Both the position numbers and the translations under genes were made by a program. Positions 9,253-17,151 of a DNA stretch of 64,000 nt are shown here, piece by piece. The notes beneath the pieces are model-generated. The model searched no databases. It worked only from the letters and a program-made list of their open reading frames with translations, and was not told the DNA's origin. The stretch's first letter is position 1; the number at the start of each line of letters is the position of its first letter. Origin of the DNA: Synergistaceae bacterium (lineage in GTDB: Bacteria > Synergistota > Synergistia > Synergistales > Aminobacteriaceae); NCBI GenBank assembly GCA_017540085.1, contig JAFYBQ010000013.1, positions 1 to 64,000 on the forward strand, read 5' to 3'.

Positions 9253-10470
9253 ATGAGCAGTAAAAGTTTCATGAGTTCGCTTCCTTTCCGGCTGATAGTC
9301 GCGCTCCTATTGGGTATGGGCATAGGTTTGTGGCTGTCATCAATTCACGGCTCCGCATTGAGTACCGCGCTGTTGAACATCATAGTAACGGTGCACTATA
9401 TCGCCGGGCAGTTCTTGAATTTCTGCGTCCCACTCATCATTATAGGCTTTGTTGCACCGTCAATAACACGAATGGGCGCGAACGCTTCAAGGATGCTCCT
9501 TCTTGCGCTGACTCTGGCTTACGTGTCATCAATCGGCGCGGCGTTCTCGGCGACTGCGGCGGGGTATGCGATAATTCCCATGCTCAATATTGCTACAGCG
9601 GTGGAGAGCCTGAAATCACTTCCGGAAGTCGTCTTCAAGCTCTCTATTCCGCAGGTCATGCCGGTAATGTCGGCTTTGTTCGTGTCGGTTCTTGTGGGAC
9701 TGGCGGCGGCGTGGAACAGAAGCAAAACGGTTATCGCCCTTCTTGAGGAATTTCAGCAGATAGTTTTGAGCATAGTAACAAGATTCCTGATTCCCGTTCT
9801 GCCGTTTCTGATTGGTACGACATTCTGCCAGCTCGCGTATGAAGGCTCAATCACCGAACAGTTTCCCGTTTTCCTAGCGGTGATTCTAATCGTCATGGCG
9901 GGGCATTATATTTGGATTGCTCTGCTTTACTTTATCGCGGGCGTTTACTCCGGGCGCAACCCGTGGAACGTCATCAAGAATTACGGCCCAGCATATATGA
10001 CCGCTGTCGGAACAATGTCGAGCGCGGCGACTCTCTCTGTGGCACTCACATGCGCGAAAAAGTCAGAACCGACTCTCCGTGATGACATGGTAAATTTCGG
10101 CATTCCACTTTTCGCGAATATTCACCTCTGCGGAAGCGTAATGACTGAGACATTCTTTGTCATGGCCGTGTCGAAAATACTTTACGGGGTATATCCGACT
10201 GTCGGGAACATGATACTGTTCTGCTTACTGCTGGGAGTTTTCGCGATAGGCGCACCCGGAGTCCCCGGCGGGACGGTGATGGCATCGCTCGGACTGATTA
10301 CGGGCGTTCTTGGGTTTGACGCTACTGGGACGGCGTTAATGCTGACGATTTTCGCGCTTCAGGACTCATTCGGGACTGCCTGCAACGTTACGACGGACGG
10401 AGCTTTGACGCTTATACTTACGGGGTACGCTGAGAAGCACGGAATCGGCGCGGAGAATCTGACGGCCTGA
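9253..10470 (+). CDS. Sodium:dicarboxylate/amino acid symporter (SDF/DAACS family, SstT-like)
   Basis: A polytopic membrane transporter of 405 residues of the sodium:dicarboxylate symporter fold. Visible features are the N-terminal helix with LLLGMGIGLWL, the VPLIIIGFVAPSI segment, a serine-rich reentrant region (GTMSSAATLSVAL) and the C-terminal LQDSFGTACNVTTDGA region, equivalent to the family substrate and sodium site. The likely substrates are serine/threonine or dicarboxylates, and the exact one cannot be read off. I chose the ATG at 9253 because AGGAGG lies seven bases upstream. It is transcribed alone and converges on the LysR gene. Confidence 0.9.
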   Translation: MSSKSFMSSLPFRLIVALLLGMGIGLWLSSIHGSALSTALLNIIVTVHYIAGQFLNFCVPLIIIGFVAPSITRMGANASRMLLLALTLAYVSSIGAAFSATAAGYAIIPMLNIATAVESLKSLPEVVFKLSIPQVMPVMSALFVSVLVGLAAAWNRSKTVIALLEEFQQIVLSIVTRFLIPVLPFLIGTTFCQLAYEGSITEQFPVFLAVILIVMAGHYIWIALLYFIAGVYSGRNPWNVIKNYGPAYMTAVGTMSSAATLSVALTCAKKSEPTLRDDMVNFGIPLFANIHLCGSVMTETFFVMAVSKILYGVYPTVGNMILFCLLLGVFAIGAPGVPGGTVMASLGLITGVLGFDATGTALMLTIFALQDSFGTACNVTTDGALTLILTGYAEKHGIGAENLTA

Positions 10471-10480
10471 TGATATTTTC

Positions 10481-10520
10481 CCCGGAGTTTTAGCGAATGA
10501 CTCACGCCTGAAACTCCGGG
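10481..10520. terminator. 10-bp hairpin between convergent symporter and LysR genes
   Basis: CCCGGAGTTT (10481-10490) and AAACTCCGGG (10511-10520) form a perfect 10-bp stem with a 20-base loop. The right arm lies within the last codons of the LysR gene. There is no strong U-tract on either strand, so termination may be shared or weak. Confidence 0.5.
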
Positions 10521-11389
10521 CTGTTCCTGTAAATTTCCTGCAATAATTTCACGAAGTCCGAAACACTTTCCCTTTTGTCGCCCGAATGTGTACACAACAC
10601 ACAGCATATTTTCTCCGGGCAGTCGAATAACGTCCATGCAAATTCGCCGTTATGATCATTCAGGAATCCCGGCGCAAGGCATACTCCGCGGTGAGCTTTT
10701 ATGTTCGTCAATGTAGTCTCGCGGTCATGGCTGTTGAAGTAGTCCACGCGAACCGACTCTATGATTCTCTGCTGTACTGCTTTAAGCTCAGGAGGAGAAC
10801 CGCCCCCGACCATCAGCACACGCCCGCGCAAATCTTCAGCGTAAACAATATCCCTTCCGGCTAATTCGTCATCCTTCAGCGTAATCAAGTATATTCTGCT
10901 GTCGAAAAGAAAATGAAGCCTTATCCCCGGAATGTGCTTGACGTCATTGCGCCGTGCGAACAAAATATCCTCCTCGCCTTTGAGGAATGACGCGGAGTCG
11001 TAAAGTGTAAGGAAATGCGGAGTAACTGAGACTCCCCCGTGCGATTTGCTGAACGTCTCTATAGCTTCAGGAAGGAAATATATTGCTGACCTCATCGGTA
11101 GTCCGATTGTGATATTCGCCCGGTAACGTGTGCCGTAATTCTGCCCCTGCTCGATTGCGCGTTTCAGCTCATCGCGAATGTTCCTGAGAGTCACGCAGAA
11201 CTGTTCACCCGCCGGAGTCAGCACCGCTCCTTTCGGCGAACGTTCAAAGAGTGGGAATCGTATTTCCTCTTCAATCTGCTTAATTTGGTACGTTAAAGCT
11301 GGCTGTGAAATGAAAAGTTTTTCCGCAGCTCTGTTGAAATTTTTTGTCTTTGCAAGCTCAAGAATGTAATCAATCTGTTTAGTGTCCAT
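10502..11389 (-). CDS. LysR-family transcriptional regulator
   Basis: A 295-residue LysR regulator. The first 60 residues form the winged helix-turn-helix (FNRAAEKLFISQPALTYQIKQIE), followed by LFERSPKGAVLTPAG, and the rest is the periplasmic-binding-like effector domain. I start it at the ATG at 11389, where the canonical LysR N-terminus begins; the longer frame adds residues without similarity. It is divergent from the exported hydrolase gene across about 100 bases, so by the usual LysR logic it probably controls the hydrolase/aldo-keto reductase cluster. The inducer is unknown. Confidence 0.93.
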   Translation of the reverse strand: MDTKQIDYILELAKTKNFNRAAEKLFISQPALTYQIKQIEEEIRFPLFERSPKGAVLTPAGEQFCVTLRNIRDELKRAIEQGQNYGTRYRANITIGLPMRSAIYFLPEAIETFSKSHGGVSVTPHFLTLYDSASFLKGEEDILFARRNDVKHIPGIRLHFLFDSRIYLITLKDDELAGRDIVYAEDLRGRVLMVGGGSPPELKAVQQRIIESVRVDYFNSHDRETTLTNIKAHRGVCLAPGFLNDHNGEFAWTLFDCPEKICCVLCTHSGDKRESVSDFVKLLQEIYRNSPEFQA

Positions 11390-11490
11390 AAAAATTTTCC
11401 GGCCATGATAAAAATTTGTGATTTGAATATTATATCGCCTGTGATTTAGGATTAGCCCGTCCAAAAATTTTAGTGCAGGAGGTTTCGAGA
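11390..11490. promoter_or_regulatory. Divergent LysR/hydrolase regulatory region
   Basis: On the minus strand there is a TATAAT at 11434-11429, suitable for the LysR gene, and the complementary A/T-rich block can serve the plus strand. Two direct copies of TGTGATTT (about 11417 and 11440) flank it and are candidate LysR contact sites. AGGAGG (11476-11481) is the ribosome binding site of the hydrolase. The operator assignment is inferred. Confidence 0.4.
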
Positions 11491-12552
11491 GTGAGAAAAA
11501 TTTTTCTTTGTCTCGCGCTTTTGTTATACCCTTTTGCGGTGAATGCCTCAGAGCCGATTTTGATTCAGGAGCAGGGGAGCTTCACGGCAGGAGGGAAGAC
11601 TCTCAAAAACGGCGGGGAATTTATTTTCTCTGACTTGTGGAATCAATCGGGGCAGACTGCTTACGGTGATAATGCTTTTGTCCGCTATCAGATTCCCGTA
11701 AACGCAAAGAAATTCCCGCTTGTCTTTCTTCACGGGGGCGGGCAGTCAATGAAGACGTGGGAGACAACCCCGGACGGCCGGGAAGGATTCGCGAATATAT
11801 TTTTACGGCGGGGCTTCAGCGTTTATCTTGTGGATCAGCCGAGAAGGGGCGATGCAGGCTTCACGCTTTCTTCAGGGGACGCGATTACACCGATGTATTA
11901 CGACCGCACAATGTTCACGCTTTTCAGACTCGGACGATGGCCGGAATATTACGATGATACGCAGTTCCCGAAAGACCCCGCGAGCCTCGAAAATTTTTAC
12001 CGCCAGGGGACTCCCAACACAGGCCCGCTTGATTTCGGCGTAATCTCTGACGCAATGTCCGCTGTTCTGTCGAAAACAGGCCCGGCGATTCTCGTTACTC
12101 ATTCGCAGGGAGGCGGTGCAGGATGGTACACGGCTCTGAAGTCTGAGAATATCCGCGCGATTGTCGCATATGAACCCGGAGGAAGTCCGCGCCTCTTCCC
12201 TGAAGGTGAAGTGCCTGACGCAATCCCGACATCATTCGGACTCATTGAGGGTACAGCGATTCCACTTGAGGAGTTCAGGAAGTTCACGAGATTCCCAATC
12301 GTCATATTTTACGGAGATCACATAGCCGACAAACCTACAGATAATTACGGCGCAGATCAGTGGCGCGGAGAACTGGCAATGGGCAGAAGATTCGCCGAAC
12401 TCGTCAACAAATACGGCGGGGACTGCAAAGTGATTCACCTTCCCGAAATCGGCATAAAGGGAAATACTCACTTCATGTTCTCCGACCTGAATAACATTGA
12501 GATTGCCGACCTTCTGTCGAAATGGCTCAAAGAGAAAGGACTTGACGAATGA
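11491..12552 (+). CDS. Exported alpha/beta hydrolase (esterase-like)
   Basis: A 353-residue secreted alpha/beta-hydrolase. The start is the GTG at 11491, with AGGAGG nine bases upstream, and the protein begins with a signal peptide (MRKIFLCLALLLYPFAVNA). The oxyanion region VFLHGGGQS and the nucleophile elbow THSQGGG are visible, and a histidine near the C-terminus (GNTHFMF) may complete the triad. The substrate is unknown. Its stop overlaps the next ATG (ATGA), so it begins an operon with the lipoprotein/aldo-keto reductase gene and the hydrolase-reductase fusion. Confidence 0.85.
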   Translation: MRKIFLCLALLLYPFAVNASEPILIQEQGSFTAGGKTLKNGGEFIFSDLWNQSGQTAYGDNAFVRYQIPVNAKKFPLVFLHGGGQSMKTWETTPDGREGFANIFLRRGFSVYLVDQPRRGDAGFTLSSGDAITPMYYDRTMFTLFRLGRWPEYYDDTQFPKDPASLENFYRQGTPNTGPLDFGVISDAMSAVLSKTGPAILVTHSQGGGAGWYTALKSENIRAIVAYEPGGSPRLFPEGEVPDAIPTSFGLIEGTAIPLEEFRKFTRFPIVIFYGDHIADKPTDNYGADQWRGELAMGRRFAELVNKYGGDCKVIHLPEIGIKGNTHFMFSDLNNIEIADLLSKWLKEKGLDE

Positions 12553-13545
12553 GAGTCAGAGTCATTCTTTTTGTGATTGCAGGTGTGATTCTGTCTTCAG
12601 GGTGCGGGGGATCATCTTCAAGCGTTTCAATCCCGCAAAATTCGCCCGACATTACAGCACCGAGTCCCGAAAATGAACCGCCGACTCAATCCCGCGACAT
12701 CACAGAGCCGAATCCGAGTCCCGAAAATGAATCACAAGATACGAATCCGACTCCCGAAATTTTGACATACTCCCCATGCCTAAAGGCAGGCGATTCTGGT
12801 ATCAACGAACCTTGCGCTCTTGCGAGTGTCTTACGGATTCTCCTCCGATGGCTGATGCCCCAACCATTTTTACTTCTTTTACTGCTATAGGCCAGCGGAT
12901 TTCACCCTTGCTTAACCTGCAAAAAATTATACAGACGAAAGGAATGAAATACAACATAATAAATTAACTTCTGATTACTCGAACGGAGCGCAGGCAATCG
13001 ACTCATCACTGCAAAGGCTTGGGCTTAATTACGTTGACTTGATGATACTGCACCATTCACAGCCGGCTAATGAGGTCGAGGCGTATAAATCGATGGAGGA
13101 AGCATTGAGCGCGGGAAAACTCCGGGCTGTCGGTCTGTCAAACTATTACACGCCGGAAGATTTTGACCGTCTCGCAAGTTCCGTAACGATTCCCCCGGCA
13201 GTCTTGCAGAATGAGACTCACCCGTACCATCAAAGCGGAACAATGAAGTCTCACATATCGCAGTACGGGACAATATTGGAGTCGTGGTATCCTCTCGGCG
13301 GTCGCGGACATACTCAGGAGCTTTTCGCAGACCCGGTAATCTCATCGATCGCAGAAGCTCACGGAAAAACATCGGCGCAAGTCATCCTGCGCTGGCATCT
13401 TCAGGCCGGGAACATAGCAATCCCCGGAAGCAGCAACGAGCAGCACATAATCGAGGACTTCAGCATTTGGGATTTCAGTTTGACAGCTGACGAAATGAAT
13501 CAGATAGCCGGACTTAATCAGGATAGAAGGAACTCAACATATTAG
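12549..13545 (+). pseudogene. Lipoprotein - aldo/keto reductase gene broken by an IS-end remnant
   Basis: The gene begins with a lipoprotein signal (LSSGC lipobox) and a proline/serine/asparagine-rich linker containing repeated PSPENE-type units. The frame then runs into foreign sequence at about 12762 and stops at 12890. Aldo/keto reductase coding resumes at about 12961 (KLTSDYSNGAQAID) and runs to 13545. This C-terminal part retains the ILHH histidine block, WYPLGG and IPGSS, but the N-terminal third with the catalytic Asp, Tyr and Lys is gone. It was probably an outer-surface or periplasmic lipoprotein version of the reductase fused in the next gene. A TTG at 13039 could start a short fragment, but function is unlikely. 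Confidence 0.8.
12762..12960 (-). mobile_element. Remnant of an IS200/IS605-type (IS1341-like) right end
   Basis: Read on the minus strand, this segment ends in a small hairpin followed by GGGGAGTATGTCAA, the hallmark of many IS605-family TnpB element right ends. Just upstream on the same strand an open stretch (EIRWPIAVKEVKMV, then a stop) resembles the poorly conserved C-terminal tail of TnpB. No transposase core and no left end are visible. The segment sits precisely where the lipoprotein-reductase frame is broken. Boundaries are taken from where host coding stops and resumes. Confidence 0.6.
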
Positions 13546-13557
13546 GAGGCATTAATC

Positions 13558-15324
13558 ATGAAAGAAATCATAACGGCAGCACTAATCATCATGGCATTCA
13601 CGGCGTGCGCGTTTGCAGAGGAAGTGAAGTATATTGACGCTCCGAAATTCGCGGGAGAAATATATCTTTACGGCCAGCCCTCAAAGGAAGATGTAGATTT
13701 TGAGCAGTGGTACGAGATTCCCGGGCGGGGTCAGTTCGTTCGGAATGTGAAAGTCCCGACTCTGATTCCGTATCTCCCTTCCCCCGAAAACTCTAACGGT
13801 GCTGCAATCATCATCGCGCCGGGCGGAGCGTTCCTCCATCACACTTTCGGGAGCGGAGGCTATGAGGCTGCGGAGTGGTTCAAGTCTCAGGGGTTCGCGA
13901 CATTCATACTCAAGTACAGAGTCGAGATTACACCGAGAGAGGAGTCAGAGTATCAAGCGTACGTAGCGAAAATGATGGAGGGCTACAGGGCTGGAGGCAG
14001 AAGCGGAAATTACGCCCCTGCGACTCCTGATTACGCATACGAGGACATTAACGCGGCTGTGAAATTGATTCGTGAACGCGCTAATGAGTTTCACGTGAGG
14101 CCGGACAAAATCGGGATCGTAGGATTCTCGGCGGGGGCGTTGATGGCGGTCTACAATGCAGAGTGCGCGCCGTCAGAGTCAAAAGCTGACTTTATCGCGT
14201 CAATTTACGGTCAGTTAGTCCTGCGTGAGATGAGCGGGAAACTTCCGCCGATGTTCGCGGCCATGTCATCAGATGACGAATTATCCGGGCAGAGCGGATT
14301 CGAGGTCATACAGGCGTGGCAGAAGCGCGGAATCGTTGAGCTGCATTTGTACGGTCAGGGCGGTCATAATTTCGGCATGGGTCATAAGCCGTTCACTAAT
14401 TATCTTTGGCCTGAAGAGTTTTTAGCGTGGCTCCGAATGCTGAAGATCATTAATGAGCCGGCATCATCCGCAAAAATCAGACTCAACAACGGACTCGACA
14501 TTCCGCAATTCGGGATAGGCACGTTCCGTTCAGACGTTCAGCAGGCACATGACGCAGTTGTTACGGCGTTGCGGGCGGGTTATCGTCATATTGACACGGC
14601 GCACGCGTACCAGAACGAGCGCGGAGTCGGTTCGGGCGTGAAAGACTCAGGAATCCCCCGCGGCGAAATATGGATTACGAGTAAATTATGGCCGACGGAT
14701 TACAATTCGGGCAACGTGGAAGAGGCCATCAGCAAAATGCTGCAGCGACTCGGAACGGATTATATTGACCTCGTATATTTGCATCAGCCTGTAGGTGATT
14801 ACATGGCCGGGTATCGCGGTCTTGAAGCAGCAGTGAAGGCGGGAAAAGTCCGGGCTATAGGGCTGTCGAATTTTGACCTCAACGAGAAATTATTTGATGA
14901 CGTTCTCGCAAAGGCCGAAATTAAGCCGGCGATTGTTCAGATTGAATTGCACCCCTACGCGCAGAGAAAAGCATTCCGCAAGAAGTGCGCCGAACATAAT
15001 ATAGCGGTTGAAGGCTGGTATCCTCTCGGCGGGACTCACGGCGGGAATAACGTCCTTTTCGCTGACCCTGTGATTAATGAGATTGCCGGGCGTTACGGGA
15101 AGACTCCTGCTGAAATAATTTTGCGCTGGCACGTTCAGGAAGGCTTCAGCACGATTCCCGGATCACGAAACGAGAATCACATACGGCAGAATATCACGGT
15201 TCTTGATTTCGAGCTGTCAGAAGATGACATGAACAAGATTCGCGCTCTTGACGGTGAGAAGAGATTCTACACTGGCGATTTTGAGTCGTCGCAGAGATTC
15301 TTAGACTGGACTCCTGAAGACTAA
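13558..15324 (+). CDS. Exported alpha/beta hydrolase - aldo/keto reductase fusion
   Basis: A 588-residue two-domain protein with an N-terminal signal peptide (cleavage after about residue 20, CAFA). Residues 30-300 are an alpha/beta hydrolase of the acetyl-esterase/xylanase type with IIIAPGGAF, the nucleophile elbow GFSAG (Ser191), and GGHNFG (His270). Residues 305-588 are an aldo/keto reductase with the complete tetrad visible: Asp346, Tyr351, Lys376 and His409. An NAD(P)H-dependent reductase outside the cytoplasm would be unusual, so the cofactor supply is unclear. AGGAGG lies eight to nine bases upstream of the ATG. It lies 12 bases after the broken paralogue. Confidence 0.85.
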   Translation: MKEIITAALIIMAFTACAFAEEVKYIDAPKFAGEIYLYGQPSKEDVDFEQWYEIPGRGQFVRNVKVPTLIPYLPSPENSNGAAIIIAPGGAFLHHTFGSGGYEAAEWFKSQGFATFILKYRVEITPREESEYQAYVAKMMEGYRAGGRSGNYAPATPDYAYEDINAAVKLIRERANEFHVRPDKIGIVGFSAGALMAVYNAECAPSESKADFIASIYGQLVLREMSGKLPPMFAAMSSDDELSGQSGFEVIQAWQKRGIVELHLYGQGGHNFGMGHKPFTNYLWPEEFLAWLRMLKIINEPASSAKIRLNNGLDIPQFGIGTFRSDVQQAHDAVVTALRAGYRHIDTAHAYQNERGVGSGVKDSGIPRGEIWITSKLWPTDYNSGNVEEAISKMLQRLGTDYIDLVYLHQPVGDYMAGYRGLEAAVKAGKVRAIGLSNFDLNEKLFDDVLAKAEIKPAIVQIELHPYAQRKAFRKKCAEHNIAVEGWYPLGGTHGGNNVLFADPVINEIAGRYGKTPAEIILRWHVQEGFSTIPGSRNENHIRQNITVLDFELSEDDMNKIRALDGEKRFYTGDFESSQRFLDWTPED

Positions 15325-15330
15325 TATTTT

Positions 15331-15366
15331 TTCCCCTTCATGTGAAAGTGTGAGGGGGATTTATTT
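15331..15366 (+). terminator. Terminator after the hydrolase-reductase fusion
   Basis: CCCCTTCA and the facing TGAGGGG arms form a hairpin, followed by a T-rich run (GATTTATTTT). It lies directly downstream of the fusion gene. Confidence 0.6.
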
Positions 15367-15455
15367 TGCTTATCACTCATAGAATATTACGATTTGATAA
15401 ATTAATCTTATCCCGCTAATATAATTCCATTCCACAAAGCAAGGAGAACAAATCA

Positions 15456-16451
15456 ATGAAGTATGTGAAACTCGGCAATTCAGGCGTAGATGTGTCGCGT
15501 ATATGTCTCGGCATGATGAGCTTCGGCAAGCCCGGAACAGAGAACGGCGTTTTTCCGTGGGCAATGGAATTTGAAGACGCAAAGCCAATTTTCCGCAAAG
15601 CAATCGAGTCGGGGATAAACTTTTTTGACACAGCAAATGTATACCAGCTCGGAAGCAGTGAGACAATCACCGGGAAATTGATTCGCGAGTTCGGACTCAG
15701 CCGTGATGAAATTGTTGTTGCGACAAAAGTAAACTTTGAGATGAGAGCAGGAAGACTTAACGGCGGCGGATCTTCACGCAAAAATATCATGGCCGAGATA
15801 GATCACAGCCTCGAAAGACTCGGACTCGATTACGTAGACCTGTACCAGATTCACAGGCTTGACCCTTTCACGCCGATGGAGGAAATATTAGAGGCACTCC
15901 ACGATATCGTCAAAAGCGGGAAGGCTCGCTACATCGGAGCCTGCACTATGGACGCATGGCAGTTTGAGAGAATGCAGAACCTTGCGGAGCGTCATGGCTG
16001 GACGAAATTTATCACTATGCAGAATCAGTACAACCTGATTTACCGCGAGGAGGAACACGAAATGATGCCTTTGTGCCTCGACAGGAAAGTAGGCGTAAAC
16101 CCTTGGAGTCCTCTTGCGGGCGGTCGCTGCGCTCATCCCTGGGGGACGGTTACAGCACGCACGAAAATTGACGCGGTTTCCCCGGCAGTTTGGACGGAGA
16201 AGACAGCAGAGCAGGACAAAGCAGTAGTCGACAACCTCGAACGTGTAGCGCGTGAACATGGCCGGACTATGGCGCAGGAGTCTTTAGCGTGGATGTTGAG
16301 CAAGCCTTTCATATGCTCGCCCGTCGTGGGTACTACAAGCGTTAAGCACGTTGAAGAGGCTGTGTCAGCAGTTGACATTGAGATTACGCCGGAAGAAGTC
16401 GCCGCCCTCGAAGCACCGTACACAGCTCACACGAAACAGCACGCATTTTAG
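15456..16451 (+). CDS. Cytosolic aldo/keto reductase
   Basis: A 331-residue NAD(P)H-dependent aldo/keto reductase without a signal peptide. The tetrad is visible as FFDTANVY (Asp, Tyr), VATKV (Lys) and DLYQIHR (His). The C-terminal VVGTTSVKHVEE block is the usual cofactor-binding loop. It belongs to the AKR11/12-like subgroup of about 330 residues. AAGGAG precedes the ATG, and a TATAAT at 15420-15425 may be its own -10. It forms the third reductase of this cluster and is followed closely by a broken acetyltransferase. Confidence 0.93.
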   Translation: MKYVKLGNSGVDVSRICLGMMSFGKPGTENGVFPWAMEFEDAKPIFRKAIESGINFFDTANVYQLGSSETITGKLIREFGLSRDEIVVATKVNFEMRAGRLNGGGSSRKNIMAEIDHSLERLGLDYVDLYQIHRLDPFTPMEEILEALHDIVKSGKARYIGACTMDAWQFERMQNLAERHGWTKFITMQNQYNLIYREEEHEMMPLCLDRKVGVNPWSPLAGGRCAHPWGTVTARTKIDAVSPAVWTEKTAEQDKAVVDNLERVAREHGRTMAQESLAWMLSKPFICSPVVGTTSVKHVEEAVSAVDIEITPEEVAALEAPYTAHTKQHAF

Positions 16452-16454
16452 GCC

Positions 16455-16771
16455 ATGAGCGTTTTTGACGACCTGCGGAACGGAATCCCTTACGACATTA
16501 GAGACCCGGAATATTTGCGCGAGGCTCACGGAGAAATGAGCCGATGCCGTAATCTTTGCTGGCGAATCAACAGCACTAACCCTGACGACAGAGACTCAAT
16601 CCTCACACTTGAGCGCGAATTGTTCGGCGGACTCCCTGAAGGCACATTCATTACACCGCCTTTTCAGGTTGATATAGCCCGCTGCTTTCATCTCGGTCAA
16701 CAGTAACTCATGACATCCCGGACAACTGCATAGCCGTTGGAGTCCCTGCGAGAATAATAAAGGAAGTGTGA
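16455..16771 (+). pseudogene. Sugar O-acetyltransferase (maltose acetyltransferase type) with internal deletion
   Basis: The first 75 codons encode the N-terminal Mac domain of galactoside/maltose O-acetyltransferases (ERELFGGLP, then PPFQVDIARCFHLG, which normally leads into the left-handed helix). The frame then stops at 16706. In another frame the very C-terminus of the same family follows immediately (VTHDIPDNCIAVGVPARIIKEV, stop at 16769-16771). About 85 residues carrying the hexapeptide-repeat catalytic domain have been deleted between the two parts. The gene is therefore non-functional. It sits three bases after the reductase stop and would have been co-transcribed with it. Confidence 0.85.
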
Positions 16772-16819
16772 TTAATGGCAGAATAGGCGCATTGACTGAG
16801 GAACAAACGCCCAAAATTT

Positions 16820-16853
16820 ATCCCCCTGACTTTTTGCCGGGGGGATTTTCTTT
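16820..16853 (+). terminator. Terminator between convergent transcripts
   Basis: ATCCCCC (16820-16826) pairs with GGGGGAT (16840-16846) and is followed by TTTTCTTT. It ends the plus-strand reductase transcript, and its stem can also act for the FtsB/DivIC-like gene coming from the right. Confidence 0.8.
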
Positions 16854-16856
16854 GCG

Positions 16857-17150
16857 TTAATATTCTATTTCATGGTCAGGACTCTTCAGCAGTATGACTC
16901 TTTCGCCGTCTCCGATTAAGTTATACTGCTCACGCGCAAGATGTTCTATGCCTTCCTGCGTCTTGTAGAACTCCACTTTCTCTTTGTAGTCCCGGACTGA
17001 CTCGCGCTTTTCCTTCAATACAGCCTCGCTTTTTGCTATCTGCGTTCGGATTTCGGCTATCCTGTCAAGCTCGAACCTGTAATAGCTCCATGTTATAGCC
17101 AGTCCCAAGAGTCCCAGCGCGAAAAATATTATCTGCTTGAGGGATGGCAT
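16857..17150 (-). CDS. FtsB/DivIC-like septum formation initiator protein
   Basis: A 97-residue bitopic membrane protein with one N-terminal transmembrane helix (about residues 7-23), an extracytoplasmic coiled coil (about 28-65) and the conserved YKTQEGIEHLAREQYNLI block, closing with GERVILL. This matches the FtsB/DivIC/TerC family that bridges FtsQ and FtsL in the divisome. It follows argS with a one-base gap and is at the end of the secA-argS transcript. Confidence 0.88.
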   Translation of the reverse strand: MPSLKQIIFFALGLLGLAITWSYYRFELDRIAEIRTQIAKSEAVLKEKRESVRDYKEKVEFYKTQEGIEHLAREQYNLIGDGERVILLKSPDHEIEY

Positions 17151-17151
17151 C

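Noticed and set aside
7945-16800. Prophage or integrative element
   Set aside because: No integrase, attachment-site repeats or phage genes were found. The genes match their surroundings in composition.
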